From: Chara braunii
Lineage: Eukaryota; Streptophyta; Charophyceae; Charales; Characeae
Reading direction: 5' to 3'
DNA length: 57,468 nucleotides
Assembly (NCBI GenBank): GCA_003427395.1
Contig: BFEA01000181.1
Span: 1,730,962-1,788,429, forward strand
The notes under the pieces are model-generated. The model had not been told where the DNA came from. It saw only the letters and a program-made list of their open reading frames with translations, and searched no databases. Below, piece by piece: positions 41,326 through 50,959 of this stretch (positions are counted from its first letter, which is position 1; the number at the start of each line of letters is the position of its first letter). Made by a program: the position numbers and the translations under genes.

Positions 41326-42600
41326 TTGCGGGACAGTTTTATCCGCGACTATCAAGCCGACCCCGAATTTCGCGACAAGTACGCAAATTGTTCCTCTCCC
41401 AATCCGGCACCTTCGCACTATCGGATCCAAGAGGGATACTTGCTCATTCACTCGCGAGGGAAGGATCTACTTTGTGTGCCACAAGACTCACACTTGCGCA
41501 CAAGGCTTCTTCGCGAGCTCCACGACGCCCCCGCCACCGGACACTTTGGAGTCAACCGCACGATTGGTCGACTCCGTGAGCGCTTTTGGTGGCCCGGTCT
41601 TCTCGACGGCATCACGCGCTATTGCGAGTCGTGCGAGGTTTGCCGACGTTGCAAATCCCGCAATCATTGTCCGTACAATGAACTGCGACCATTACCACTC
41701 CCTTTGCGCCGAAGGGAAGCGATTGCCATGGACATTACCGGGCCGTTCCCCAAGCACAAGACGGGTGCGGATGGGATTCTCACGGTAGTTGACGGACTCC
41801 CCAAGTTTGCCACGTTTTTGCCTCGCTACTATCACGCCAAGGCACCGGAGTCGGCCGAGGCTCTCTATGCCGGCTGGATTCGAACCAAGGGTTACCCCAA
41901 GGAGATCGTCTACGACCGCGACACTCGGTTCATGTCCGATTTTTGGATGGCGCTCATCAAACGATGGGGCTCATCCCTCAAGCCAAGTTCGGCTCGCCAC
42001 CCCCAAACCGATGGCCAAACGGAGAGGGCATATCAGACCGCACAGGTCCTTCTTCGCACTCTCATCCGTCCCGACAGAAAGGATTGGGTTGAGTGGCTGT
42101 CGGATATCGAGTTGGCATACAACTCATCCATCCATCCGACTTCGGGATGTCGCCCTTTGAGTTCGAGCATCGCTCGCCGGTCAATTCTCCGTTGGACACA
42201 ATCATCCCACGGGCGGCCGAGAGCGACGACCATCTTCTCTTCATTCGTCGGATGCAAGAGCTTCTTGTCAAGGCACGCGACCAGATGTCAAAGACGCAGC
42301 AACGTATGCGCCAACACGCCAACTGCCAGCATCTTCCTTGTCCGTTCCGCGCCGGCGACCTCGTATGGGTTTCCGCTGCGGAAGTCAGCCTCGAACAAGA
42401 TATCTCTCGCAAGCTCCTTCCAAAATGGACGGGGCCCTGGCTGATCGTGGCACCCGCTGGGGACGCACCCGAAGGACCTTCATTTGTCATTCAGGTGCCC
42501 GCCCACTTGCCCGTCAACCCGGCCTTTCACTGTTCCGGGTTGGCTCTCTACACGCCAACGGAACTTGACGACTTTCCCGGGTGACGATCGCAAGACCCAC
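41326..42600 (+). pseudogene. Element B integrase
   Basis: The frame 41326-42444 has the zinc-binding ELHDAPATGHFG and CESCEVCRRC, then the catalytic D,D-35-E: Asp in AMDITGPF (41731-41733), Asp in VYDRDTRF (41914-41916), Glu in DGQTERAY (42022-42024). A frame change near 42150, after NSSIHPTSG, moves the C-terminal part (PFEFEHRSPVNSPLDTIIPR, FRAGDLVWVSAAEVSLEQD, KLLPKWTGPWLI) to 42093-42584. The catalytic core itself is uninterrupted, the best preserved enzyme in B. Confidence 0.9.
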
Positions 42601-42605
42601 CCTCA

Positions 42606-42848
42606 ATGGACGATTTCCAACAGGTCGGCGACATCATATCCCAGCGACGTTACGGCAACAAGCCGACTGAATTCTTGATCCATTTTGCATATTCCAACCA
42701 TAGAGCTGACAGATGGTTGACCCGTGCGGAACTTCAAGCAACAGCGCCCGATGTCCTCGCACGCTACGAACGCAAGTTGCAAGGCAAGCCGGCATCAAGT
42801 TCCACCTTCAGATCATCAGCTTCGCCCTCGACCTGGCTTGACTTCATA
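42606..42848 (+). pseudogene. Element B chromodomain tail
   Basis: After the integrase C-terminus, separated by a stop at 42582-42584, a frame reads QVGDIISQRRYGNKPTEFLI, HFAYSNHRADRWLTRAEL and QATAPDVLARYERKLQG. The order of strands, the conserved W and the terminal helix match the family A tail (EDRWFTREELMQTAPQVVAQYER). I read it as a chromodomain, placing B among chromoviruses. It runs to just before the polypurine tract. Confidence 0.78.
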
Positions 42849-42849
42849 A

Positions 42850-42860
42850 GGAGGGGGGGG
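42850..42860 (+). promoter_or_regulatory. Element B polypurine tract
   Basis: The purine tract GGAGGGGGGGG (42850-42860, preceded by AA) directly precedes the TGTTGC that opens the 3' LTR. Confidence 0.88.
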
Positions 42861-44116
42861 TGTTGCATGCTGCGCCTGCACACGGACCCATTTGAGGGCC
42901 CCAACGATTGCTGAGGGCCCCCCAGGCCGCATACCATATACAGCACGCGCCTTGGAGGCCCACGGCGGCCCTTCAGGCCCTAGGTAGCACACCAGTTAGG
43001 TAGGTTTAGTTTACTTACCTTTTTGTGCGTATGTGCTGTCTTACTTTGCCTGTTCAGGTGCCGTCTCGAACTTGCAGCCCCAAGGCCGGACCTTGGGACT
43101 GGGTACACCGGAGGCAGGCCCGAAACGCGGCCAGGCGCATTTTCGCGCCAGACCGGTAGGTACAGGCGTCATTTCGGTCCTGCAGGTCCCAAGGCGACGC
43201 CTTGGGGTAGGTGCACAGGTACCAGGCCGTTTTTAGGCCAGGCGCATTTCTGCGCCTTGCTGCATCAGCAGCATGGTCTGGATGTCCGGTAGGGACCCAG
43301 ACCAGCTGGGCCGTTTTCTGAGGCCAGCATCAGGTAGGCCCAGCCCGCCCAGCGCCACAAATAGCTGGGCAGCGGCTGGGCAAGGACAGTTCAAGTAGCT
43401 CACTTCTGGAGCGACACGCTGCTGGTTGAAGGCAGCGCTATTCTGGCGCTGCGTTGCGGCGTAGGGAGTAGAGGCGTAGGAGGTAGAGAGAGGCGGAGGC
43501 CTTACCTGCAAACGGAGACCTTACCTGGCGCCATAGCCGGGTTCCACGCGGTACCTGCACACAACGACGACCACAGTCAGTACGGTGACAGCTACCTGCA
43601 GGTGAGATAGCACGGAGGACATCATCTTCTTCTTCTTCCTCCTCCATCTCTTTCTCTCCCTTCTTCTTCTTCCTCCTTCCTTCTCCTTCTTATCTCTTCT
43701 TCACATACGAGAGTGAGAGAGGTTATCGGTAGGAGATACAGGCGGAGGTTATGTTGGGCACATTGCCCAGGATCTGATTCGACATTTCTGGGACAGACAT
43801 TGATTGGACACTCGGCAAGGGACTTTTTTTGGGACTTCGCTATCGCGATCTTACTCCCTTGGAGGGACCTTTCTTCTGTGATTGCGGTCCCTCCTCCCCT
43901 CTCACAGGTGTGATGTATGATGGATGTCGGGTCAGTCCGGATCAGATCAGATCTTCTTTTTACATTTTTCCGCTGCGCCACTTTGCGCCATCTTGTATGT
44001 ATCCGAATGAACATTGCTTGTTGATGCTACGCTGACCTTGCATTATCCATTTCAGTCCTTTTCATCACATTGCGGATCCTTGGCTCCCTGTGCATTGTCC
44101 CATTGGGCATGGGTCA
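42861..44116 (+). repeat. Element B 3' LTR (1256 bp)
   Basis: It begins TGTTGCATGCTGCGCC and ends GCATGGGTCA. It has one copy of the 53-bp unit. It retains the GC-rich segment (43133-43360) that the 5' LTR lacks, so it is the ancestral reference for the chlI replacement. Confidence 0.93.
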
Positions 44117-45384
44117 CCCTCTCTCTCTCTCAGCTCTATCTCCTACTACTAGCGATGCGGCTATGGCCGCCTTCCCTCTCAGCACAGTGCTGCCCAGCAG
44201 GGCTTTCGAACATGCCACTCGCAGAGAGCACACAAGTGCTCCAGCAGCACTTCCACACTTCTCACGAATGAGCAATCTGGCTGAAATGAGGCTGCCCAGT
44301 TCTTATATTGACTTGGACTGATCCTGAACTCGTCCAACCTCTGCTTCCTTTCGTTTGACTTGGTCCTGGTACCACCTGCCCGAGGCCTGCTTTGCTTCAG
44401 AATGCTGAGGCCTGGTAATTTCCCGAATTTTCATTGTTGTGCTGCTGCTTGGGTCTGTGAGTCACGACTTTTTGTCTGTGGAACATGTCTTTTGACTGTG
44501 GGATGTGACACTTGCTTCCAGGACACGACTTTTACCTGGAGAAGTGTCCTTTGCCTGTGGGATATGACCTTTCAATATGAGACGTGACTTTTGCTTATGG
44601 AATGCAACTTTTCCCTCTGGGATGTGACTGTTCATCGGCTGCCTGTTCGACTTGACTCCTAAGGTACTCGACTGTGACCTTTATGAACTGGCCAACTTGG
44701 CTTCTGACCTGAGACCTTGACCCTGAGATTCGAATTTGGGGTCTGCATTGTGGAATGCCTTTCAGTAGGTGGAGCTGAGAGATAATCATAGGTGTTCTGA
44801 ACTTACACAAGCGGCAAAAACAGATGGACGTACCCAAAGGCAGTCGTTGCCCAACAAGAGTAGGTGTACAGGGCTCGCCCCCAATCCCAAAGTCTCCTTG
44901 CAGAGTTTTTACCACGCAGCTCTGTAAATGCCTGCGAAATAGCTGCAGGTCAGAACAGAAAACTGTCAGAAACAGACCAGATGGACTCTCCAAAAGTGGT
45001 AACTACACAACATGGCTTTCCAATCTCAAATTGGAAAACAAAATGCTACAATTCAATCCCACGGCATAATCCTACAAATTTGCAAAGTGATGAACATCAC
45101 CAAATTGATTCAAATCCTGCAAGTTCCTGCAGGTTAGGACCAAAGTTATCAGTAACAGGCAACTTCTGAGAAACCCAGAGTGAACTCTGAGTGATGCACG
45201 ACAATGACAGAAGCAACTTTTTTTACCAAAAAAAGAACAATCGTTACCAGCCGTCAAATGGCAGCCAAACATGCCATACATAATATCAAACAGCCAGGAA
45301 AGATGAGCAGATTTGCGATATAGACGCGGAGGAAGTGGCAGAACGGCAGCAGTGAAACAAAAAGTGGAAAACACATTCGCAAAA
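44117..45384. other. Unclassified DNA between B and C, with degenerate ~25-bp repeats
   Basis: 44454-44640 holds a run of imperfect units like CTGTGGGA(T)(G/A)TGAC(C/A)TTTG(C/A), about eight copies of 20-26 bp. No coding region is recognised. AAAA at 45381-45384 is the left target duplicate of C. Confidence 0.5.
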
Positions 45385-46315
45385 TGCAAGGAAGATCAGC
45401 AATAGCGAACTTCAGAAATCAAACAGCATCATACACATGAGACCAGAGAGTCGTGACCTCGAACCAATAGCAGAACTGCATCACGAGTTCCACCAAATAA
45501 GAGCACAGCAAAAGCTCATAATTGACAACGCTGGAATAATCTCATCATCATCAACGAAGAACCAATGTTGATATCCTATCTGGCGCTCGGCGCCCAGACT
45601 ACAAATGGCAGATCCTCTACCCTATCTACAATGCCGCTGATGACGTCAACAGCTCTCCGAAGTACGAGCCGATCTCGTCCAATGTCGCATGCTTCAAGCA
45701 CCAGGTATGTCTCTCGTATCACTCTCAACCTTGTTCCCCAACTCACAGATGCCACATGCACCCAAGGACCAACCATGCGCCCTATCCAGCATACAGTAGT
45801 GCAGCTCGGCTATGGCTGCCTGCTCCTTCCAGCTCGCCCGTGAGCGCGTGAGCGCTGGCCAGCGTTAGCGCAACAGCGCTTGTGCAGCATGCAGCCAGTG
45901 CCCGAATGTCCAATGCGTAGGCAGGCCATCCCTATATCGAAGTGGCCTGCTGATGCGTGCGGTAATGCGGTACTGGGCCCTGGCCCAGAAGCTTCCGGTA
46001 GGCCCCACGAGGCTGATTCTCAGTCCAGAGTAAACAGGCCAAGGGCCTGTGGTGGTTACCAGCACCCAACTGCCCTCAGCCTTTGTTCGGTCCACTTTGT
46101 GTATCCGGCCGGGCCTGCCTCATTTACATGCAATGAAAGGCAGCCTGGGCCTGGGCGCTTCCAACCAACTGGCGCTGCACAACTGCCTGAATTTCCCCAG
46201 TTGCGTGGTGACCCCAAAATGGCCTGTAGGCCTCGGTCGTGCCTGCCTTCACTTAGGGCGGCCGACTGTGTGGAAAGTAGGCCCTGTAGGGCATATCGAG
46301 GCCCTGTGCCTCGCA
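45385..46315 (-). repeat. Element C 3' LTR (931 bp)
   Basis: On the minus strand it begins TGCGAGGCACAGGGCCTCG and ends TTCCTTGCA. It contains the GGCGCTCGGCGCC palindrome (45582-45594). It is the intact reference for the truncated 5' LTR. Confidence 0.92.
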
Positions 46316-46325
46316 TTCCCTCCTC
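46316..46325 (-). promoter_or_regulatory. Element C polypurine tract
   Basis: On the minus strand GGAGGAGGGAA adjoins the TG start of the 3' LTR, identical to that in A1 and D. Confidence 0.88.
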
Positions 46326-46480
46326 CATACTTCGATAGTCCTCTGCAGAGACTTCTCGTAGTGAGCGACAACTTGTGGAGCAGTCTGCATGAGAACCTCC
46401 CGTGTGAACCATCTATCCTCCTTTGGATCAGTGTGATGTCTGAACCAAACTCGTTACTGCAGCTTCCGTTTTGGAGGACG
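46326..46480 (-). pseudogene. Element C chromodomain tail
   Basis: After GRGRPPKRKLQ the minus strand continues, in another frame, with RHHTDPKEDRWFTREVLMQT, APQVVAHYEKSLQ. It is the same chromodomain as in D and A1, with one frameshift at its start. It lies directly before the polypurine tract. Confidence 0.78.
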
Positions 46481-47299
46481 TCCTCTGCCTGTCGGTCTTG
46501 GAACTGGCATCTCCCTGTGATCAACGATGTCGTCGATGTTGATCTCTTCGTTCATGGTTGGGGGCAGCATAGAGCGACGAGAGGGAACAAGAGGGAATTG
46601 ATCAGTTTCTTTGAGCGGTGCAAGCTTAGAGGCGTGAAAAACAGGGTAAGTACGTAAGTGAACAGGGATGCGAATAACATATGACGGCCCATCCGGTTCA
46701 TCCCCAAGAACATCTAGGATCTCCCATGGTCCAAAGTACTGCGGCATGAGCTTGCGGGAGATCCCGTGCTCCTGTCCCAGTTCTGAAGACTTAACCCAGA
46801 CTCTCTCCCCTACCTGAAATGTAGATGGGCGCCGGTGCTTGTTCTCTGACTCTATCATCGCCGCCTGTGCCTTGTGCATCTGTTCAACAGCCTGCTGCAT
46901 CAGTCACGCATATCGATAAGCAAACTCTAACGTCCCTGGTGCAGCAGTAGACTGGTTCTCAGGTAGTAAGAAATCCAAGGGCAGTCCGGGCTTAAAGGTC
47001 AGTAACAGACTGTTCGGGCTCACTCCCGTTGCGCTGTGCACAGCGCGTGTTGTACAGGCTGGCGGTGAGAGCAAGTTTCTCATCCCAGTCTACCTGATTT
47101 GGTTTGATGTAGTGCCTCAGCAGGTGTTGTACAGCGCGGTTCAACTGTTCAGCTTGCCCATTCGCCTCGGGATGGTTCCCTGCTGTCATCTGCAGCTGCG
47201 TTCCCTGCTCTGCAACTGCGGCTTTCCACAGTTCACTAGTGAATCGCACATCACAATCGCTGACTATAGATTTTGGCAGTCCAAAATCTCTGACCCAGT

Positions 47300-48338
47300 T
47301 GTGAGGATTGAGCCCTCAAGTAGGGGCCTTGCCATGATGTACATGTTCTGGGCTAAGGCCCCAGCAAGCCTCGTGCCCGCCCTAAGTGAAGGCCGGCCAG
47401 CAAATCAACAAGAGCCCTCTGTGCAAACATTTCCCGAAGCGGGGTCCATACAGTTGCAGCACGCCAGTTGGTTGGAGTGCACCGAGTCTCGGATCTCCGC
47501 AAATGTGGACATCCCAGGGCCTCCGAGTTAGTTAGGCCCTGGGCACTAACGTGAGGCCGACAATGCATGCTGGGTAGAGAGGCCGAAAATGCCAAAGGGA
47601 AATCGGCCACTATCTGAATCTGGCCGCAGGCCTTGATAAAGGAGGCGCAACTGCATTGCCCCGGGCCTCAACTGTATCGGGCTGAGTTCAGCCACTGGGG
47701 CCCGGACGCAGACTGAAGGGAGGCCGCCCACACGCAGCACTGGCATATAGGCAAGCAGGGCGAGTGGGCAGGGATCTTGGCCATTGCGGGCAATGCCGGC
47801 ACGCTGCGCTAATTGCGAGTTGCTGCGCTGCGCTAAGACAAGGTGCAAGGCAGGCATGCGCTAGGCGGTACGGCGCTGCCTGTGCACTGGGCGCTTGGCG
47901 GCCATAGCCGGGCTACATAGGGCGCAGGGGAGGTGAGGGCGAAGGTGGTTCTTCGGAGGTGAAGGGCGCTGTGTGGGTAACAGGGAAGAGTGTGGGTGAA
48001 GAGGACACGTACCTGGTGGAGGTGGAGGTCGGCATTGGTGTTGACATCATCACTCGCTGGTAGTCAAGTTGTCTGGTTGCTTTCATTGTTGTAGTTGTAG
48101 GCTAGGCTGTAGAGTAGATAGGGCGCCTGGCGCCATTCACAAGAGAGAGCTACATTGGCTTATGCTGTTGGTGTTGCCCTGTTGGGCTTGGACATTGACT
48201 CACGATTCTTTTGTATCATTCTCGATTGGATGGTTACTCGCTTCCATTGTGCTATCTGCTTTGGCTTTGACTACATGGACTTCAGTGTGATTTTGCAATC
48301 TGGATTTCTGTGCTTCGTCCATATTCATGTTCCTTGCA
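47300..48338 (+). mobile_element. Family A solo LTR (1039 bp) in C integrase
   Basis: It begins TGTGAGGATTGAGCCC, has GCCCGCCCTAAGTGAAGG and a GGCGCCTGGCGCC palindrome (48122-48134), and ends TTCCTTGCA. CAGT at 47296-47299 is repeated at 48339-48342. Joining the flanks restores the normal integrase reading. There is no internal region, so it is a recombination product of a complete insertion, younger than C. Confidence 0.9.
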
Positions 48339-48493
48339 CAGTTCTCTTTCAACAGCTTAATTACGTACTCAGTCTGAGCTGTAGCAGGCATCACGACTAA
48401 ACTAGCATACTTACTAAATCTATCCACAATGGCGTAGACATAGCGCATTCCACTCTTGATGGTGACTAGCATATCCATGAAGTCCATGGACAG

Positions 48494-48553
48494 GCCTTTC
48501 CGAAATCGGAAGGGGCTTCAGAAGCCTTTCCGAAATCGGAAGGGGCTTCAGAA
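48494..48553 (-). repeat. 30-bp tandem duplication in C integrase
   Basis: GCCTTTCCGAAATCGGAAGG starts at 48494 and again at 48524. The duplication repeats ten residues (LLKPLPISER) in frame. D and A1 have one copy. Confidence 0.92.
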
Positions 48554-48817
48554 GCCCAAGAGGAGCCTGTGTTCGTGGCTTGTCCCTCTTACAGACGCGA
48601 CAAGTTTCCACGTACAACTTGGGGTCTCTCATCATCGTGGGCCACCAGAACCGCTGCAGCAGATTGGCTGCTGTCTTTTTGTAGCCAAAATGTCCGGTGG
48701 CATCATGACACTCGCCTAAAAATAAACTACACAAAGACTCTCTGTCCGGCACACATAGACGTTTACTCCCTTCCTCGAAAAACAGCAGGCCGTTGACCAA
48801 CTCAAACTCGGCTGAAG

Positions 48818-49480
48818 TCACCTTGTCTTCGCCTCGAGTCTGCGTATGATCTCAGCCATGAACTGGTCCTCGCGATAGGCTTCCACCAAAGAGCGAGTGA
48901 CATCGTCCGCAAGCTCGAACACAGTGATCAGCGCACCAAAGAAATTAGGCCTACGCGATAAGGCATCAACAACTTTGTTGTACTCCCCTTTCAGATACTG
49001 CGGTTCAAAGTCATATTGTTCAATGACTTCGATCCAGCGCTTCAATACATCGGAGAGCACTGGCTGGGTTCTCATCCATTTCAGGGTCTGATGGTCAGTC
49101 CTGGCGATGAAGAACCTCTCAAGGAGGTAATGTCTCCAATGGGTCAGTGCCTTGTAGATCGCATAGAGCTCCTCATAGGTGGACTTAGCCAACTTCTGAG
49201 ACGGCATCTTTTTGGACATGTACTCGACTGGCCTCAACTTTGGCCCCTCCTGCTATGCGAGCACGACGCCTATGCCATATTGGCTAGCATCCGTGGTTAC
49301 TATGAACGGCTTATCAGGATCGGGAAGTTTCAAGACCTCGTGGTGTGTCAACGCATCCTTCAGATGATTGAAGGCAGCCTCACACCTGTTTGTCCACTCC
49401 CATGGGGTGTCAAGCAGGTCAGATCAGTCAAAAGGGCAGCCACTATACTATAGTTCTTAACAAAGTTACGTTCGTAGCCG
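48818..49480 (-). pseudogene. Element C RNase H
   Basis: VTTDASQYGIGVVLA is followed by TAG near 49255 where D has Gln. MRPVEYMSKKMPSQKLAKST, HWRHYLLERFFIARTDHQTL and EYNKVVDALSRRP follow in the 49237-48818 frame, with catalytic Asp residues retained. The region upstream to 49480 (connection domain, SIVAALLTDLT) is frameshifted. Confidence 0.85.
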
Positions 49481-50400
49481 GTCATTTCTAAGAAAGACCT
49501 CATCTCACTCACAAACTGAGGACGCCGCCAGTCACAAATGATGGCCACCTTCGCGTCATCGCGCTTCAAACCCTTCGCGGAAATCTCATGACCCAAGTAC
49601 AAGATCCAGGTGCGACCAAACTCGCATTTCTCCCCGTTGATCTTGAACTTGTACTGCCGAACGAGACAGAGGACTTTGTCTAAGTAGTCATGAAAGATCC
49701 GATCCATAGCATGCTGAAAGGTGCCGGGAGCATTGCAAACGCCGAAAGGCATCACCACAAACTCGTACAGACCGTACCTGGTATGAAAAGCGGTTTTGTG
49801 CTGATCCTCAGGCCGTATTGCAATCTGATGGTACCCGGACTTCAGATCTACCTTATTGAAGTACCGACATCCTTGCACTCTATCGTCGATGCGAGGTAGG
49901 GGCTCTCGGTTCTTAACAGTGATGGCATTGAGGCCCCTATAGTCAATGCACATCCTTAGTGTACCCCCCTTCTTTGGCACAAATAAAACTGGTGATCCAT
50001 AAGGGGAGACACTCGGCCGGATCCAACCCTTTTCTATGAGTTCCTTGAGTTGTCGGAGAAGCTCATCAAGTTCGCCTAGAGACTTCCCATGGATCCTACC
50101 CTTCGGGATGCTGGACCCTGGGATAATCTCTATTGCGTGGACAACCTCCCTCTCAACAACCCCTTTCGGCTCTTCAAATAGATCAGGGTATTTAGCAACT
50201 TCTCCCTGTATCTCCGGCGGCATTTTCACCGGCTCGCCTGCAGCAAAGACATAAACTAGATACATACCCTCCTTCGGATTTTGCTTATAATAGTTGTAGA
50301 ACGCGGCCGCACACATGCATCCATAGGACTCGATCAGACTACTAGCCTTAAACTTACGTAATATGGCGCCCCCCCCACATGGCAAAGTGTGTTTGACCAC
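49481..50400 (-). pseudogene. Element C reverse transcriptase, YLDD deleted
   Basis: The frame from 50400 has the pre-RT linker ([18 protein letters not shown]), [35 protein letters not shown], motif A ([13 protein letters not shown]) and MPFGVCNAPGTFQHAMDRIF. At HDYLDK the text jumps to VLCLVRQYKFKINGEKCEFG. About 30 codons present in D, including the catalytic YLDD, are missing (near 49680). Three codons are also lost before RVQGCRYF. Without the Asp pair the enzyme is inactive. Confidence 0.9.
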
Positions 50401-50409
50401 TTTTCGATC

Positions 50410-50931
50410 CTATTCAAACTGGGGCTGTGCAACGGAGAGGTAGTACATACCTAACAAGATATCCATAGGGAGATCATCGCTCACTAGGAGCAAGACCCGA
50501 TGTCTCAATTCCCCTCCCGCGTACGGGAAAAGACACTTAATGTCCTGAAGGTAGTCGTTGACTACCATGCGCTGTTTGTTGGCACAGGTCGACTCCACAG
50601 GTCGACTCAAGCGCTGCACTTGCCCCTGTAAGTGCACCCTCTCAATGCACGTGCGACTAATGAAGTTCCGTGTCGAGCAAGTGTCATAATAGGGCTCGGC
50701 CTTGCGGCCGCCGATGACTACCTCGCTGACGAACATCTCACCCTTAGGGGCTCTAGCCAATGTCGTCCAAGAAGCTAGTGGGTCTGATCTAGACCACTCC
50801 TCCTCTAGCTCCTTTAAGGACTCAAACACATTCATCGAACAGAGGCTCGATGGGTTTGAATGTGTTTGAGGGACAACGATGGAGTCAGTAGCTTGGGCCA
50901 TCTCTCGAGATGGTGAGGGTGTGTTCACCAC
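50410..50931 (-). pseudogene. Element C aspartic protease
   Basis: The 174-codon minus frame encodes FESLKELEEEWSRSDPLASW, then the triad region YYDTCSTRNFISRTCIERV with D-T-C at 50677-50685, and RVLLLVSDDLPMDILLGMYY. The frame is open throughout, so the only visible departure from an active retropepsin is the cysteine. It lies between the zinc knuckle and RT as in other family A copies. Confidence 0.87.
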
Positions 50932-50959
50932 CTCGACCCTAGCAAGAACAACTATTATT

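Larger units (their letters stand above)
25996..44116 (+). mobile_element. Element B: second chromovirus lineage, split by element D
   Basis: LTRs at 25996-27341 and 42861-44116 bound a primer site, an A/T-rich leader, gag, protease, RT, RNase H, integrase, chromodomain and a G-rich polypurine tract. The leader is interrupted by element D (28070-36661). Its proteins differ clearly from family A: protease DSGATRNFIS, integrase HPQTDGQTE. Flanking CTTTC and CCCTC are a poor 5-bp match, so the target duplication is not certain. Organelle-like inserts lie in its 5' LTR and in gag. Several stops and shifts show it is defective. Confidence 0.92.
46454..48821 (-). pseudogene. Element C integrase, interrupted by a solo LTR
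   Basis: From 48821 the minus strand encodes GECHDATGHFGYKKTAANLLQ and CRVC (zinc region), then PRTQAPLGLLKPLPISER duplicated by a 30-bp repeat (48494-48553). MDFMDMLVTIKSGM, with the first catalytic Asp, follows in a new frame and runs to LLKEN, where the solo LTR enters. After it, GLPKSIVSDCDVRF and HPEANGQAE carry the second Asp and the Glu (47249-46992). The C-terminal part, SENKHRRPSTFQVGERVWVK, is open to 46454. All three catalytic residues exist, but split. Confidence 0.88.
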
